64,000 bases of DNA from Plotosus lineatus (GCA_024760905.1 CM045731.1:19152001-19216000); one strand, 5' to 3'; positions 10,940-22,674 are shown, counted from the first letter of the stretch. The notes: a model not told the origin generated them from the sequence alone. Translations and numbers: made by a program.

Positions 10940-11126
10940 TATTACATAACTGTATTAAGTGCACTACCGTAAGTTAAGTGTATTACGTAAGGTACGTGTA
11001 TTAAGTTCTGTGTATTATACAACTTAAGTGTAGTACCATAACTTACCAGTAAGTACATTAATGTGAAGTGTGTTAAGTGTGTTACATAATTAAGTGCAGC
11101 ACCGTAAGTTACTGGTAAGTGTATTA
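10940..11126 (+). repeat. TTAAGTGTATTA-type minisatellite, longest block
   Basis: About 15 imperfect units of roughly 11-13 bp (TAAGTGTATTAC, TTAAGTGCACTACCGTAAG and similar). It ends at the TA used by the T1 Tigger at 11127. Confidence 0.7.
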
Positions 11127-11369
11127 CAGTAAGCCCTTGTCCATTTGCGGTTCAGCGCTCGCGGCCCCGCATACTCGTGGATTAGCAGCAGTCCTGGAAG
11201 TTACTGGAACGTGATTCAAATTTAGCCAATGAGTGAGAGCTTTTGTTTCTCCCTCCTGCTGATTGGTTGCAGATGATGTGTACACCTCCTTTTTTCCTTC
11301 ATCGCGCACATGTCTTCAACATGATTGCTTGAATTGTGAATTTACGGTTTTTTAGTGTCTTTTTAATTA

Positions 11370-12171
11370 CAGACCCTCCCCAACTTACGTTTTAGTTAAG
11401 TTCCGGACGGCCGAATGTAAGGTGAAAAAACGCAAGTTGTTACTGTATGTTCCAGTGATGCATGACGTTCATACTGTACTATACATCCATAAATACCATT
11501 ACCGTATCTCATAAAACACCCCTAAATCAATTATTATAAACATTGTAAAATAATATCAAATAATAAACATTAATTTAAAATAAATTCAATTCAAGCAAAA
11601 TAATTTTAAATAGATAAATTTTAATCAAATTCACTCATCAAATATCAAATACAATATTAAATATAACCTTTAACATGCTCTGTGATGCGATCTTTCTGCT
11701 TGTAAATAGTTCCGATGGTCGATGGAGCCATTTGGAAGAAACGTGCAACATTCACATGTTTTCACCAGCATCAATTTTGTTGATAATAGCCATCTTCGTT
11801 TCTAACGAGATGGCTTGCCGCTTTTTCTGATTACCACTATCACTAGTAGGCTTACGCTTCTGACCAACCATATTTGCTTAGGATTACTAAAGTCCGCAAA
11901 ACAGTGTAAACACAAAGATCACAAAGACGACGTCTTAACACAAGGGTAACACGCAGTGAACTGGGAAGAAGCAGGGTACGTTCAGTCTGTCGTTTGTAAA
12001 CAATGGATGCAGTGTCATTATGACATTGCATCATTACGTCGGCGTACTATGTAGGTACGTCTCGTACTACAGAGAGCACGCCAAACTCAAAATTTGACTT
12101 AAAAAAAAAAAAAAAAAAAAGTAAAATCACAAAATACATAAAACAAACGAACGTAAGTCAGGGAGCGTCTA
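11370..12171 (-). mobile_element. Tigger-like T2, copy 1 (without the hammerhead insert)
   Basis: Ends CAGACCCTCCCCAACTTACG and GTAAGTCAGGGAGCGTCTA, with TA at 11368-11369 and 12172-12173. Comparison with 30864-32037 shows the empty site where those copies carry the ribozyme insert: here AAGGGTAACAC joins CAGTGAACTGGG directly near 11950. Confidence 0.85.
11690..11871 (-). pseudogene. T2 transposase N-terminus (CENP-B-type HTH), broken
   Basis: The start at 11871 reads MVGQKRKPTSDSGNQKKRQ, then ISLETKMAIINKIDAGE, and after a frame slip NVARFFQMAPSTIGTIYK. This matches the N-terminal CENP-B/Tigger DNA-binding helix-turn-helix. No DDE core follows in any T2 copy here. It is the best-preserved T2 coding start in the window. 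Confidence 0.75.
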
Positions 12172-12473
12172 TATTATTTAAGACATATGATGCCACTCAA
12201 ATGCTCTGCATAGTCTCTAGCTTCTGGTAAGGCGCCCAAGTGCTTTATTTATTCATAAATATTGCCACAGTACAAAATTAAAAGATTTTTACTTCTTCAT
12301 TACTATATTTTACTGAATTATTACTGTATTAATGAGCAACACTGTCTATAAAATGTGTTTAAGAAGCATATTTTAGTGTAAATTTTAGTGTGGGAAGGTG
12401 CGAATAATGGGGGTTACTATAAGGTTAAGTGTATTAAGTGGTGTATTAATGTTAATACACTCAATATTAATAC

Positions 12474-12779
12474 TTTTTGGGCTTTTTACACCTGAGCCAT
12501 ATTGGCTCATCAGGCCAGTACTTACACCCAATTTGCATAGCATGAAGCGACTAGGAGTTCAACTCCTCCTGGATGGGACACTAGTACATCGCAAGTTACC
12601 TTCGCAGTATATTTATTACTGGTACCCATTTATACTGCTGGGTGAACAGAGGCACACTTGTGATTGAGACCTTGCCCAGGGGTCTTAGCACAGTGGGGGG
12701 GGGGGTCTAACTGGGATTCGAACACACAACCTACCGATCATGAGCCCAGCAACCTAACCACTACTCTACTGGCCCCACC
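12474..12779 (-). repeat. SINE S2 (tRNA-derived), full-length-like copy
   Basis: On the minus strand the tRNA-like head begins GGGGCCAGTAGAGTAGTGG (A-box region) with B box GTGTTCGAATCCC near 12713-12727, then a body containing GGGCAAGGTCT, CACCCAGCAGTATAAATGGG and ATCCAGGAGGAGTTGAACTC, ending near GTGTAAAAAGCCC. It sits in the minisatellite; flanks AATATTAATAC and AAATTAATAC look like a decayed target duplication. Other copies: 17358-17640 and 25115-25300. Confidence 0.75.
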
Positions 12780-12803
12780 AAATTAATACACTTAACATTA
12801 ATA

Positions 12804-15800
12804 AAACCCTCCCTGAATCGCCACCTTATCGTGGTGGAGGGGCATGAGTGACCTAATGATCCTAGGAACTATGTTGTCGGGGGCATAATGCCCCTGGTAG
12901 GGTCACCCAAGGCAAACAGGTCCATGGTGAAGGTCCGGACAAAGTGCGATTCAGAAGACCCCTATGCCATCTCAGAGGAAACAATTGAAGCAGTCTCCCT
13001 TGCCCGGACGCGGGTCACTGGGGTTCCCTCCTGGACCAGGCCCGGGGGAGGGGCTCGAAGGTGAGCGCCTGGTGGTCGGGCGTATGCCCATGGAGCCTGG
13101 CCGGGCCTAGCCCGAAAAGGAGACATGGGTCCGCCCTCCCATGGACCCACCACCCATGGGAGGAGTTTTATGGGTCGGGTGAAATGTGAGTTGGGTGGCA
13201 GCCAAAGCATGGGTTCTGTCGGACCGATCCTCGGCTACTCACTCTGACTCTCAGGACATGGAATGTCACTTCTCTGGCGGGAAAGGAGCCTGATTTGGTG
13301 CGTGAGGTGGAGAGATACCGACTAGATATAGTCGGACTCACCTCAACGCATAGCTTGGGCTCTAGAACCATCCATCTCGAGAGGGGCTGGACCTTCTTCT
13401 ATTCTGGAGTTGCTCATGGGGAAAGGCGGCGAGCCGGTGTGGGTATTCTTGTTGCCCCCGTCTCGGTGCTGAAATGTTGGGGTTCTCCCCGGTTGACGAA
13501 AGGGTAGCTTCCCTCCATCTTTGGGCAGGGGGACGGGTCCTGACTATTATTTGCGCTTATGCACCAAATGACAGTTCAGAGTACCCACCTTTTTTTGGAG
13601 TCTTTGGGGGGAGTGTTGGAGAACTTGGGCTCCCTCGGGAGACTCACTCGTTGTCTTTGGAGACTTCAACGTCCATGTGGGCAACGATAGTGTAACCGGT
13701 AGGTACGGCCTCTCCAGTCTGAATCCGAATGGTGTTTCGTTGTTGGATTTCTATGCTCGTCAGTTTGTCTATCCCGAACACCATGTTCGAAAGTGTGTCC
13801 ATACGTGCACTTGGCACCAGGACACCCTAGGTTGCAATTAGATGATTGACTTTGTAGTCGTGTCATCGGACTTGCGACCATATGTTCTGGACATTCGGGT
13901 GAAGAGAGGAGTTGAGCTGTCTACCGATCACTACCTGGTGGTGAGTTGGCTTCGGTGGTGGGGGAGGTTGCCTTCCAGACCTGGCAGGCCCAAGCGTGTA
14001 ATCATGGTCTGCTGGGAACATTTGACGGAGTCCCCGGTCTCAGAGGCCTTTAACTACCACCTCCGGCAGAGCTACAACCACGTCCTGGAGGAGGTGGGGG
14101 ACACGGAATCAGAATGGGCCATGTTTCGTGCCTCCATTGCTGAGGCGACAGCCCATAGCTGTGGCCGTAAGGTCGTCGGTGTTTGTCGTGGAGGTAATCC
14201 CCGAACCCGGTGGTGGACACCTGCGGTGAAGGGGGCCGTCCAGCTGAAGAAGGAGGCCTATCAGGTTTTATTAGCCTGTGGGACTCCCGAGGCAGCAAAC
14301 GGGTACCGGCAGGCCAAACGTGCTGCAGCCAAGGCTGTTGCAGATGCAAAATCTCAGGCGTGGGAGGAGTTCGGTGAGGGCCTGGAGAGTGATTATTGGT
14401 TGGCCTCAAAAAGGTTCTGGACCACCATCCGACGCCTCTGGAGGGGGAAGCTGTTCTTCACAAACAGTTTACAGTGGAGGTGGGGAGCTGCTTACCTCGA
14501 CTGGGGATGTCGTCGAGAGGTGGAGGGAATACTTTGAGGACCTCCTCAATCCCACCAACAAGCCCTCCGTGGAAGAGGAAGACCCTGGGGTTTTGGGTGG
14601 GGGTCCGCCCATCACTGGAGTGGAGGTCACTGAGGTTGTCAAAAAGCTCCTCGGTGGCCGAGCTCCGGGGTTGGACGAGATCCGCCCGAAATATCTCAGG
14701 GCTCTGGATGTTGTAGGACTGTCTTGGTTGACACGTCTCTGCAACATCGCGTGGTCATCAGGGGCTGTACCTCTGGATTGGCAAACTGGGGTGGTGCTCC
14801 CAATTTTTAAGAAGGGGGACCGGAGGGTGTGTTCCAATTATCGGGGAATTACACTCCTCAAACTATCTGGAAATGTCTATGCAGGGGTACTAGAGAGGAG
14901 GATCTGAACGATAGTAGAACCTCGGATTCAGGAGGAGCAATATGGTTTTCGTCCTGGCCGTAGCACTCTTGACCAACTCTATACGCTCGACAGGATTTTG
15001 GAGGGGGCATGGGAGTTTGCCCAATCTGTCCACATGTGCTTTGTGGATTTGGAGAAGGCTTTCGACCATGTCCCTCGAACGATCTTGTGGGGCGTGCTCT
15101 GAGAGTACGGCATTCCGGACCCGTTGCTACGAGCTATTCGGTCGCTGTATCACCGGAGCCAGAGTTTGGTCCGTATTGGTAACAGCAAGTCGAATTCGTT
15201 CCGGTGGGCGTTGAAGTCCACCAAGGCTGTCCTTTGTCACTGATTCTGTTCATAATTTTTATGGACAGAATTTCTAGGCGCAGTCGAGGCGATGAGGGGT
15301 TCTGGTTTGGTGGCCATCGGATCTCGTCTCTGCTTTTTGCGGATGATGTTGTCCTTTTGGCTTCATCAAGTCGGGACCTCCAGCTCTCATTGGAGCGATT
15401 CGCAGCCGAGTGCGAAACAGTCGGGATGAAGATCAGTACCTCCTAGTCTGAGGCCATGGTTCTCAGTCGGACAATGGTGGAATGCACCCTCCGAGTCGGG
15501 AATGAGGTCGTGCCCCAAGTGGAGGAGTTTAAGTATCTTGGGGTCTTGTTTACAAGTGAGGGAAAGATGGAGCGAGAGCTCGACAGATGGATCGCTGCAG
15601 CCTCTGCTGTTAAGCGGTGCCTGTACCGGTCCGTCGTGGTGAAGGAGCTGAGCCGCAAGGCGAAGCTCTCAATTTACCTGTCGAGCTACGTTCCAACCCT
15701 CACCTATGGTCACGAGCTTTGGGTAATGACCGAAAGAACAAGATCACGGATACAAGCGGCTGAAATGAGCTTTCTTTGCCGGGTGGCGGGGTTCTTTCTT

Positions 15801-16138
15801 AGAGATAAGGTGAGAAGCTCTGCCATCCGGGGAGAGCTCAGAGTAGATCCGCTGCTCTTCCACATTGAGAGGGGCCAGTTGAGGTGGCTTGGGCATCTGG
15901 TCAGAATGCCCCCCCCGGACGCCTCCCTGGTGTGGTGTTTCGGGCATGTAAGACCCCGGAGTCGACCTAGAACATGCTGGAGGGACCATGTCTCTCGGTT
16001 TGTCTGAGACTGCCTCGGTGTCCCCCCAGGAGAGTTGGAGGAAGTGGCTCGGGAGAGGGACATCTGGACCTCTTTGCTTAGGTTGCTGCCCCCATGATCC
16101 GACCCTGGACTAAGCGGAAGATGATGATAATGATGATG
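12804..16138 (+). mobile_element. Rex3 LINE (RTE clade), near full length, copy 1
   Basis: Begins with the Rex3-like leader CCCTCCCTGAATCGCCACCT and ends in GATGATGATAATGATGATG, the GATG-type tail of Rex3. Flanked by AACATTAATA at 12794-12803 and 16139-16148. The coding part is identified by sites recalled from Rex3 PCR primers (TGGCAAACTGGGGTGGTGCT near 14778; CAAGGCTGTCCTTTGTCACT near 15226). Length 3.3 kb suits a full element. Confidence 0.9.
13230..16075 (+). pseudogene. Rex3 endonuclease-reverse transcriptase, broken
   Basis: Apurinic-type endonuclease: WTFFYSGVAHGERRRAGVGI (from about 13389), VLTIICAYAPNDSSEY, FGDFNVHVG (near 13655) and C-terminal MIDFVVVSSDLRPY with STDHYLVVSW (13842-13950). 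Reverse transcriptase: VVLPIFKKGDRRVCSNYRG, MCFVDLEKAFDHVP, GCPLSLILFIIFMDRIS and catalytic FADD at 15336-15347, then EFKYLGVLFTSEGKME and a C-terminal RGQLRWLGHLVRMPP. Stops at 14905-14907, 15100-15102 and 15444-15446 and several frameshifts disable it. Rex3 normally nicks DNA and reverse-transcribes its own RNA. Confidence 0.9.
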
Positions 16139-16173
16139 AACATTAATACACTGAATACAGTATTAAATGTATT

Positions 16174-16510
16174 GGGCATTGGTAGTCTCGTGGGTAGGGC
16201 ACAGGATCGCTGATTCTAAGGTTGGCGAGTCCCCACAAGGTTGCCACTGTCCCCCCAGTGCAGCTAACTGGGTTATCAAAGGCCATGTATGTCACAAGTA
16301 TGTCTCACTGTTTATGGTGAGAGGCATGTAAAAGAAACATTGCTGACTTTCGTAAAGAGTAGGCTGCAAAGCCGTCAACGTGTTTCTGTTCCTTGCTAAA
16401 GGGTTGTAACAGGAAGGACATCTGATGTAAAAACCCAAGCCAAATCAAATGTGTGAATCAGATAATTCGCTGTGACGACTCTAGAGAACGAGAAAAGGAT
16501 GAAAAGAAGA
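16174..16510 (+). repeat. SINE S1r, with tRNA head and 17-bp target duplication
   Basis: Duplication ACAGTATTAAATGTATT at 16157-16173 and 16510-16526. The tRNA head is present but decayed (GGGCATTGGTAGTCTCGTGG), the B box is damaged, and the tail ends GAATCAGATAATTCGCTGTG. Confidence 0.88.
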
Positions 16511-16732
16511 CAGTATTAAATGTATTACCGTTAAGTGTATTTTATATTTTGTGCTACAGCTGAACAGTGATGAGTTATAGTGAGTTAAATAAAGTTTGGT
16601 TTATCTGACTTAGCTCGCTTAATGTCTGTTGTAATGTGGTGCACGTGATGTATGGACAGAGAATGTTCAAAGACTGTTCATTGGTGCTGCGCCTTATAAT
16701 CCAGTGTGCCTTATGGCCCAGAAAATATGGTA

Positions 16733-17357
16733 TGTCAATACTGCAATGTGGTTGCACCGTACCGCAAGTGTGGGCTCTCTGTGTGCTCACTTTGGATGGG
16801 TTAAATACAGAACCTAATCTCATTTGTGATATTTATACAAATCATTTTCAAATTAGCCTAATGTGCACAACTTTGGACTGAAGTGCCCCTCCTCTCCAGT
16901 TCAGGCAGGGACCGCCCACTCAACTCAATCTCGCAAGCTGATTGGCTTAGACGCGTGACGCTATTGCCTGGCACATTCTCGCGGGATTTTTTGTGTATTT
17001 GTGATCTTACTGTATAGTGTTTGTGAACGTCCTGCACCGCGGAGAAGAGCTATTGTCAGAGGTGAGTACAGTACTTAAAATATTTATGTATAAATTCTAT
17101 TTAAATATTAATACATTACAGTATTTACATATGCATATAACTGCGTAACGTTTAATATACACTTCTTGATATCGTATAGACGTGAAAACATAGAAATGAG
17201 ACAACATGGTAGAAATGGGAGTGGTGGGGCGGGGCGTTCCTACTTCGCAGTTGTTCGAATATTGCGGTCAGGTCTGGTCTACATTATCCGCGATATTGGA
17301 GGGATGACTGTAACGATGAAATCGCTTAACGGCAAGGTCTACAGAACGTAACCCTGT
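16733..17357. other. Unassigned; possible Tigger 5' region fragment
   Basis: No coding frame. About 16900-17060 resembles the GC-rich leader of Tigger elements (TTCTCGCGGGATTTTTTGTG, a donor-like CAGAGGTGAGTACAG) and 17280-17340 has GTAACGATGAAATCGCTTAA, but no matching TIR pair was found. Confidence 0.3.
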
Positions 17358-17640
17358 CGTTAAGTGAGTGGAAGGTTGTGAGTTCAAATCCCAGTTAGAT
17401 CCCCCACTGTGCTAAGCCCCTGGGCAAGGTCTGAACCACAAGTGTGCCCGTGTTCACCCAGCAATATAAATGGGTACCAGAAAAAAATATACTGGAAAGG
17501 TAACCCGCGATGGACTAGCGTCCCATCCAGAAGAGGTCGAACTCCTAGTAGCTTCACGCTACAGAAACCGGGAATAAGCACCGGCCTGATGAGCCACTAG
17601 GCTAGGTGTAAAAAGCCCAGCAGCCTTTTACCTTACCTTA
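17358..17640 (+). repeat. SINE S2, copy lacking part of the tRNA head
   Basis: Starts near the B box (GTTGTGAGTTCAAATCCC), followed by CTGGGCAAGGTCTGAACC, the (T/A)AAATGGGTACCAG segment and tail CCGGCCTGATGAGCCACTAG, ending CCTTTTACCTTACCTTA. Same family as 12474-12779 but opposite orientation. Confidence 0.75.
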
Positions 17641-18490
17641 GCACCAGTGATGAGTCAAATATATGTTGTAAATGAAGCCTCCATATGAAGCAACACAGAT
17701 TGTGCTTACTAGGTCGTTAAAATAAACCCCATAGGCTTGTTGAGTTCAGCTCGCACTCAAAATGTTCACGCTACTGTGATACTGAACTAAACAAGACTAA
17801 TAAGCATGTATTCAGTATGTTTTCTCGTGAAATCATCCAAACTGGAACTGACAACAACTTCCAGAAACTGATTTCGTTTTCTGGTGGTGGTGTGTTTCAA
17901 TACCCACAGCCCCCCACCCACACACCCCCACCAAGCTCCAGTGTGTTATGCCCAAGAGATGTTATTACAAGACAGCAAATCAATTCGGCTGTCTTCGAGA
18001 GTCCATTTGTCGAGTTTTATCTAAGATGATCTGATTTCAAGTGTGTGGGCTTCTACCGTTTAAAAAAAAACCCAACTTTCCTTTGTTGGGTAGCACATGA
18101 AGTCATGACCATGCTCTCATGGACTACCATTTTCAGCATCACTCACAATCAGGGTCATTCGAAAGGAGCCCTCAACATGACGCCCTACAAATTTTATGCC
18201 TCATGCCTTCTTCCAGACCAATAAATGAACTGAATCACTAGATATGATAGAATACTATCAATTAGATGTTACGTTGATTCTTCTAGCATATTCTTCGTTC
18301 CTTTGGTTAATATGATACAAAGATATGTTTTATATCTTAGGACACGATTTGTCTTCTCCAAACTTATAGACTTAAAGTATATTAATTCCACTGCTTCTGT
18401 TTTTAACCGATTTTCTTCATTATAGAAAATGATGGTTTATACTATTCGTACCGATTTTAGTCATCTGACCAATCCGAAACAGAGGCTATA
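17641..18490. other. No feature recognised
   Basis: AT-rich DNA; nothing supportable on either strand. Confidence 0.4.
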
Positions 18491-19549
18491 CAGTCGGCCT
18501 TCTACTTATGAAATCTCTGAATATGAAAAATCCAGGTTACGAAAAACATTTTCCTAAATTTTTGTCCTTTGTATACGAAACAACTTCTTACGAAAAGCGC
18601 CAAATGCGCCATTCAAAAATTCAAACGCGCCATTCAAACAATGCACGAGTTGCTCTCCATTGACTCTCTCCCAACATCCCACCCCGCTGGCCCCCCAATG
18701 TCTAGGAGGGATGACGCAGCTCCCTCCCATTGGCTATCTCCCAATATCGCACCCCACTGGCCTCCCATTGGCTAGGAGGGAGCTGAACCCCATTACTGTT
18801 CACATACTTCTTGTTTGTCACAAGCGTGAAGGAGATTTAAACAGGATTGTTGGCTCGTGAGTTTTTTGAGACTGATCATTGCAGCATTATATTTTGTTAT
18901 CCATCATGGGCCCCAAGAAAGGGATTCCTGGTGACACCGAAAAAAAGAAGCGGGCTCCGTTATCAATCGAAGTGAAGTAGGAAATTTAAAAAATACGAAA
19001 GTGGGATGCGGTTGAACGAAATCGCAAAAGGAGTATGGCCGAAACCCCTCTACCATTGGAAAGATACTGAAGCAGAAGGAGACCTTAAAAGCGACAACCC
19101 CTTCGAAAGGTCTCTCTGTGATATCAAAAAAGAGGTTGTCACTGAACGACGAGATGGAGAGACTGTTACTGCTTTGGATAAAGGAGAAAGAAATCGCCGG
19201 AGATACAGTGACGCAGGTAATAATTTCAGAAAAAGCAACCGCCATATTTAGTGACCTTGTGAAGGAGGGTGGGGGTGAGGTTTCTCTGGACCAGTAACCC
19301 CAGACTTTAAAGCGTTGCATGGGTGGCTCAAGAGATTTAATAAGAAGGTAAATAATTTTCTGTAACTTTTAACACATATTTCATGCAAATTGGTGTACTT
19401 TTATCATTTCTAAAGGGTTGATGGGGTAGGCTTGGGAGTCTTGGAATGAATCACACGTTTTGCATGTAAAATGCACCTCTACTTACAAAAACTCCAGGTT
19501 ACAAAAAAGGCGCTAGAACGGATTAATTTCGTACGTAGAGGGCCGCCTG
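18491..19549 (+). mobile_element. Tigger-like T4, non-autonomous copy 1
   Basis: TIRs CAGTCGGCCTTCTACTTATG and CGTACGTAGAGGGCCGCCTG, flanked by TA (18489-18490, 19550-19551). About 1.06 kb, holding only the N-terminal transposase part plus 5' and 3' sequence. Second copy at 50731-52027. Confidence 0.88.
18906..19345 (+). pseudogene. T4 Tigger transposase N-terminus, broken
   Basis: ATG at 18906 reads MGPKKGIPGDTEKKKRAPL then SIEVK and a stop (TAG at 18978-18980). Homology continues in shifting frames through ERNRKRSMAETPLPLERY and later DKGERNRRRYSD, ending near GWLKRFNKK at about 19345. This covers the CENP-B-type HTH and start of the second DNA-binding domain. The DDE core is missing, so the element depended on an enzyme elsewhere. 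Confidence 0.72.
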
Positions 19550-19572
19550 TACTTGGAATGATGAATATACTT

Positions 19573-19816
19573 CAGTTCAGTTCATTTTCTGTAACCTCTC
19601 AGTCCTAATTAGGGTCACGGGGAGGCTAATGCCGATTCCAGCTGACTGCTGGGCTAGGGCAGAATACACCCTGGATAGCTTGCCATTCCATCGCAGAGCT
19701 GGCTGAAACACGCCGACAGCTTTGCAGCCTACTCTTGTCGAAAATTAGCAATGGTTCTTTTACATGCCTCACACCATGGCTGGCCTTTGATAACCCAGTT
19801 ATCTGCACTGGAGGAA
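19573..19816 (-). repeat. SINE S1l (L2-type tail), 5'-truncated
   Basis: Minus strand: S1 body up to GTCGGCGTGTTTCAG, then a different tail typical of L2 (TATCCAGGGTGTATTCTGCC, GTGACCCTAATTAGGACTGA, GTTACAGAAAATGAACTGAA). Target duplication GAATATACTT at 19563-19572 and 19817-19826. Confidence 0.82.
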
Positions 19817-19826
19817 GAATATACTT

Positions 19827-20607
19827 GTAATAACAAAAGAAACATGATATTTTACAGGTTATTGCAGAACAAAATTTGAACGGCCACCTAAAGGTTATAT
19901 GCCTCTGTGTGGTATACAAAGTGGACATTGTTAGGTCAAGACGCAGTGCTGGCTTGGTACCTGTCGTAGTATGTCTGGAAGATGTCTTGTTTTTTCAAAG
20001 GCTTAAGCATTGTTCAGATATCACATTCACAATAAAACGGCCCACATAAGGCCAGAATGAGCTTGACTTCTGACCTATGACATCCATAATCGAATCGGTT
20101 TGCCAATGAATCGGGGCGGATATTTCCGCAATGTTTGAAGAAAATCAAATTAAAGTGTGCTTGAGACCGCGTTAACTAGAATCTCCAAAATGAGGGCAAA
20201 GTAGTCTTGATCCTCAAAATGTAAAATCAGTTTATCCAAGTAAAAGTGGATCTCTCAGACAAAGTTTGAAGAAAATCCCTCAAAGGGTGTTTGACGACCT
20301 GTTTGCGACCCCATGCACCCTGGTGTCATCTTAGTAGACCTCATTATACCATCAATTTTTACAAGAGCCCACAACTTGAAAGCATCAATGATCCACTGAA
20401 AATGTTTAATGCATTCTTCTCAAAAGCAGTTTCTTTCAGAGAGAGTTACTGTTTTTATACACTGCCCAGGAAAAAAAAAAAAAAGTGATGCCTATAACCT
20501 CCTAATTGCGTAATCACCATGGCATTGTTCTGACAGAATGACGCATCACCACATTTAGTTCCATACAGAGTTGGGTTTGTTTTTAACTGACATCTTAAAA
20601 TCGGTGA

Positions 20608-20646
<39 letters not shown>

Positions 20647-20869
20647 TTCAGAAGAGTCAAATTCTGATTGACAGCTGTGTATTGATTACAGTCTGATGGG
20701 CATGTTTGAAGATTTAAAAACTGCCGAGTTTGAATTCTACATGAATTGTCTGAAGTTTACACAGAATGGAGTGGAAAACTATAAAGTGATCGATGGTTCT
20801 AGATGACCAGAAAGGCCAGGCCACAATGGCCAGAGCTGATAGGGTTCATTCATTTATTTCATTATACGT
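19827..20869. other. No gene; diverged repeat pair and poly(A) tracts
   Basis: 20056-20180 and 20190-20295 share a motif series (AATCAGTTTATCCAAG, TTTGAAGAAAATC) like a dispersed fish repeat of about 120-bp period. Poly(A) tracts lie at about 20469-20484 and 20609-20642. Otherwise nothing recognised. Confidence 0.4.
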
Positions 20870-21060
20870 ACTGTTTATGCTGTTAAAGGTAGCAGGGGCC
20901 ATCACAGACACAACCCTCCACTCACATTCACACCTCAAATAGCTAATTGGCTTCATGCATGTCTTTGGACTGTTGAAAAAAACTAAAGCACTCAGAGTCA
21001 ACCCACACAAACATGGAGAAAACATGCACTTTCATGGGATCCATTACAGAACAGGGACTT
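20870..21060 (-). repeat. L2-type LINE 3' relic
   Basis: Contains CACATTCACACCTCAAATAG, CATGCATGTCTTTGGACTGT and CATGGAGAAAACATGCAC, the usual order of a reverse-strand L2 3' end; strongly diverged. Confidence 0.55.
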
Positions 21061-22415
21061 TGTGGCTACAAAACTGTTAGATGATGCAGTGTCCACCCTG
21101 CTATTGATGTTTTTCCTGTGACAGCATGACTCATGTTGGTTTTGATCTATAGTGACTTCCTAAAAATAAGTTTTTAAAATCAGAATTAGGGACTTATTTA
21201 ATCCTTAACTTATTGAACTTATATGATTTTGAAAGTGTCATCTTAAAACCAGCCATCATCTCTAAAGAACATGCAGCCACAACACACTTCAAAATGAGTA
21301 ATTTTTTTGACTTTTGGGTTGGGGATGCATTATTTATTCATTTATGGCAAAAGTAATACTTGAGAAACGTTAAGATTATCATCTAGATGAGTTGGAAAAT
21401 GGAACTTTTCTCCAAAGCAAAATAATGAGTGATAGAAACACAGATGGCCCTCACCACTCATTTCCAGCTATTAGTTATATAAATTTGAGTAATAAAAGTA
21501 AACAGCTAATTTAATTAAACACACAGATTGGACGGCAGCCACACTGATTATTTTCTATCTATTTATAAGATCAATTTCTCATTGTAGCACTAAAGAATTT
21601 AAACTGATCTTTGCCATATGGCTGAGACCAAAGGAAATGTCCTTTTTTTTATATGTAGAAAATTAGGGATAGCCATTATACATTACAACATGGATAGCTG
21701 GGGTAAAATTCTTTTTCCAGGAAGCCAATATTTTCTTTTGTATCAAACCGTTTAGTCAATATCAATGGTCCCAATCTTAATTTAATTTCAGACAAATATT
21801 TCCGGACCTTTACTCAGGACATTTGAGAGGTTATTCATCAGTCTTCATGAAGCAGTTTGGTTAGTCATTTCTCTTTGGATTCTAAGAATTGGTGCATTTA
21901 TATCAAGGTCAAATGACACTCATGTACACTTAAACTTCAAATAATTATGTAGCCACTTCAGAACTAATATCTTTGTGCACAACACAGATGTAAACAATTT
22001 CCTAGTAAACATGCTTTTAAATGGAAGGCAGGGCAAAAAATTAAGAACATTTTCCACCGGACAAAGGGAAAGCAGGAAAAAAAAAAAATCTTCAGAATGT
22101 GATAATTGTCTTTTTGGAGGTTTTTTCATTCACTTGCTCACCTGTCTATATGTTTTGTGTACAATAGCTATTATGACTGAATAAGAAACATAGTACATGT
22201 AAAACTTTAGACTTTATTAGACTTTTGGTCAGCACTGCCTGGCATACTTCTGCAAATTTTGCAGTAGATTTTCCCAGTATCATCATCTTCAACTTCAATC
22301 CAAGGGAATTCAGTTTTCCAGCTAGACTGAGTAAGATTAAAATGTATAATATTAAGTCACAAACATGTATACTGTGTATGGTAGAAAAACACGTTGTGAG
22401 TAATTTGCGATCTAA
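21061..22415. other. No feature recognised
   Basis: AT-rich; no coding, TIR or SINE signature found. Confidence 0.4.
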
Positions 22416-22674
22416 GGGGTCATTCAACATTTTCCGAAGCGTACAAAACGTACACTAGGGAGGAGAGGGGGTAAGATGTCTGTGTACGCTTTTTAATATA
22501 AAAATGTCGATCAACAATAATACATGCGCTCGTGAATATGTTTTTTATGCGTGTACGTTTGAAACGCTCAATGCGCGATTCACTAACCACCTGCGGTGTT
22601 GCATATCTGCAAAGTCTGCATTGACTACTACCCAACCCGGTATCAGCTGCTGAAACACCAGAAGGCAGCTGATC

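Larger units (their letters stand above)
11127..12419 (+). mobile_element. Tigger-like T1, non-autonomous copy 1
   Basis: Left end CAGTAAGCCCTTGTCCATTT matches the T1 TIRs at 52567 and 63501; right end is diverged (GGGGGTTACTA). TA flanks at 11125-11126 and 12420-12421. The interior keeps traces of the T1 coding start (CCACTCAAATGCTCTGCA near 12190). T2 is inserted at 11370-12171. Confidence 0.75.
7224..16730 (+). mobile_element. pogo-like DNA transposon enlarged by nested insertions
   Basis: Left TIR ACATATTTTCCAGGCCATAA followed by GGCGCAC; right TIR GTGCCTTATGGCCCAGAAAA then TATGG, flanked by TA at 7222-7223 and 16731-16732. Pogo's own sequence is roughly 7224-8729 plus scraps of its AT-rich 3' region and the last about 220 bp. 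The remainder is inserted: hAT 8730-10928 (with RTE LINE 8935-9896), T1 11127-12419 (with T2 11370-12171), SINE S2 12474-12779, Rex3 12804-16138 and SINE S1r 16174-16510. Element boundaries rest on TIR match and TA duplication; not aligned computationally. Confidence 0.78.

Noticed and set aside
13842..14537. 231-codon frame taken as an independent gene
   Set aside because: It is the endonuclease-to-RT linker of Rex3 copy 1, not a host gene.
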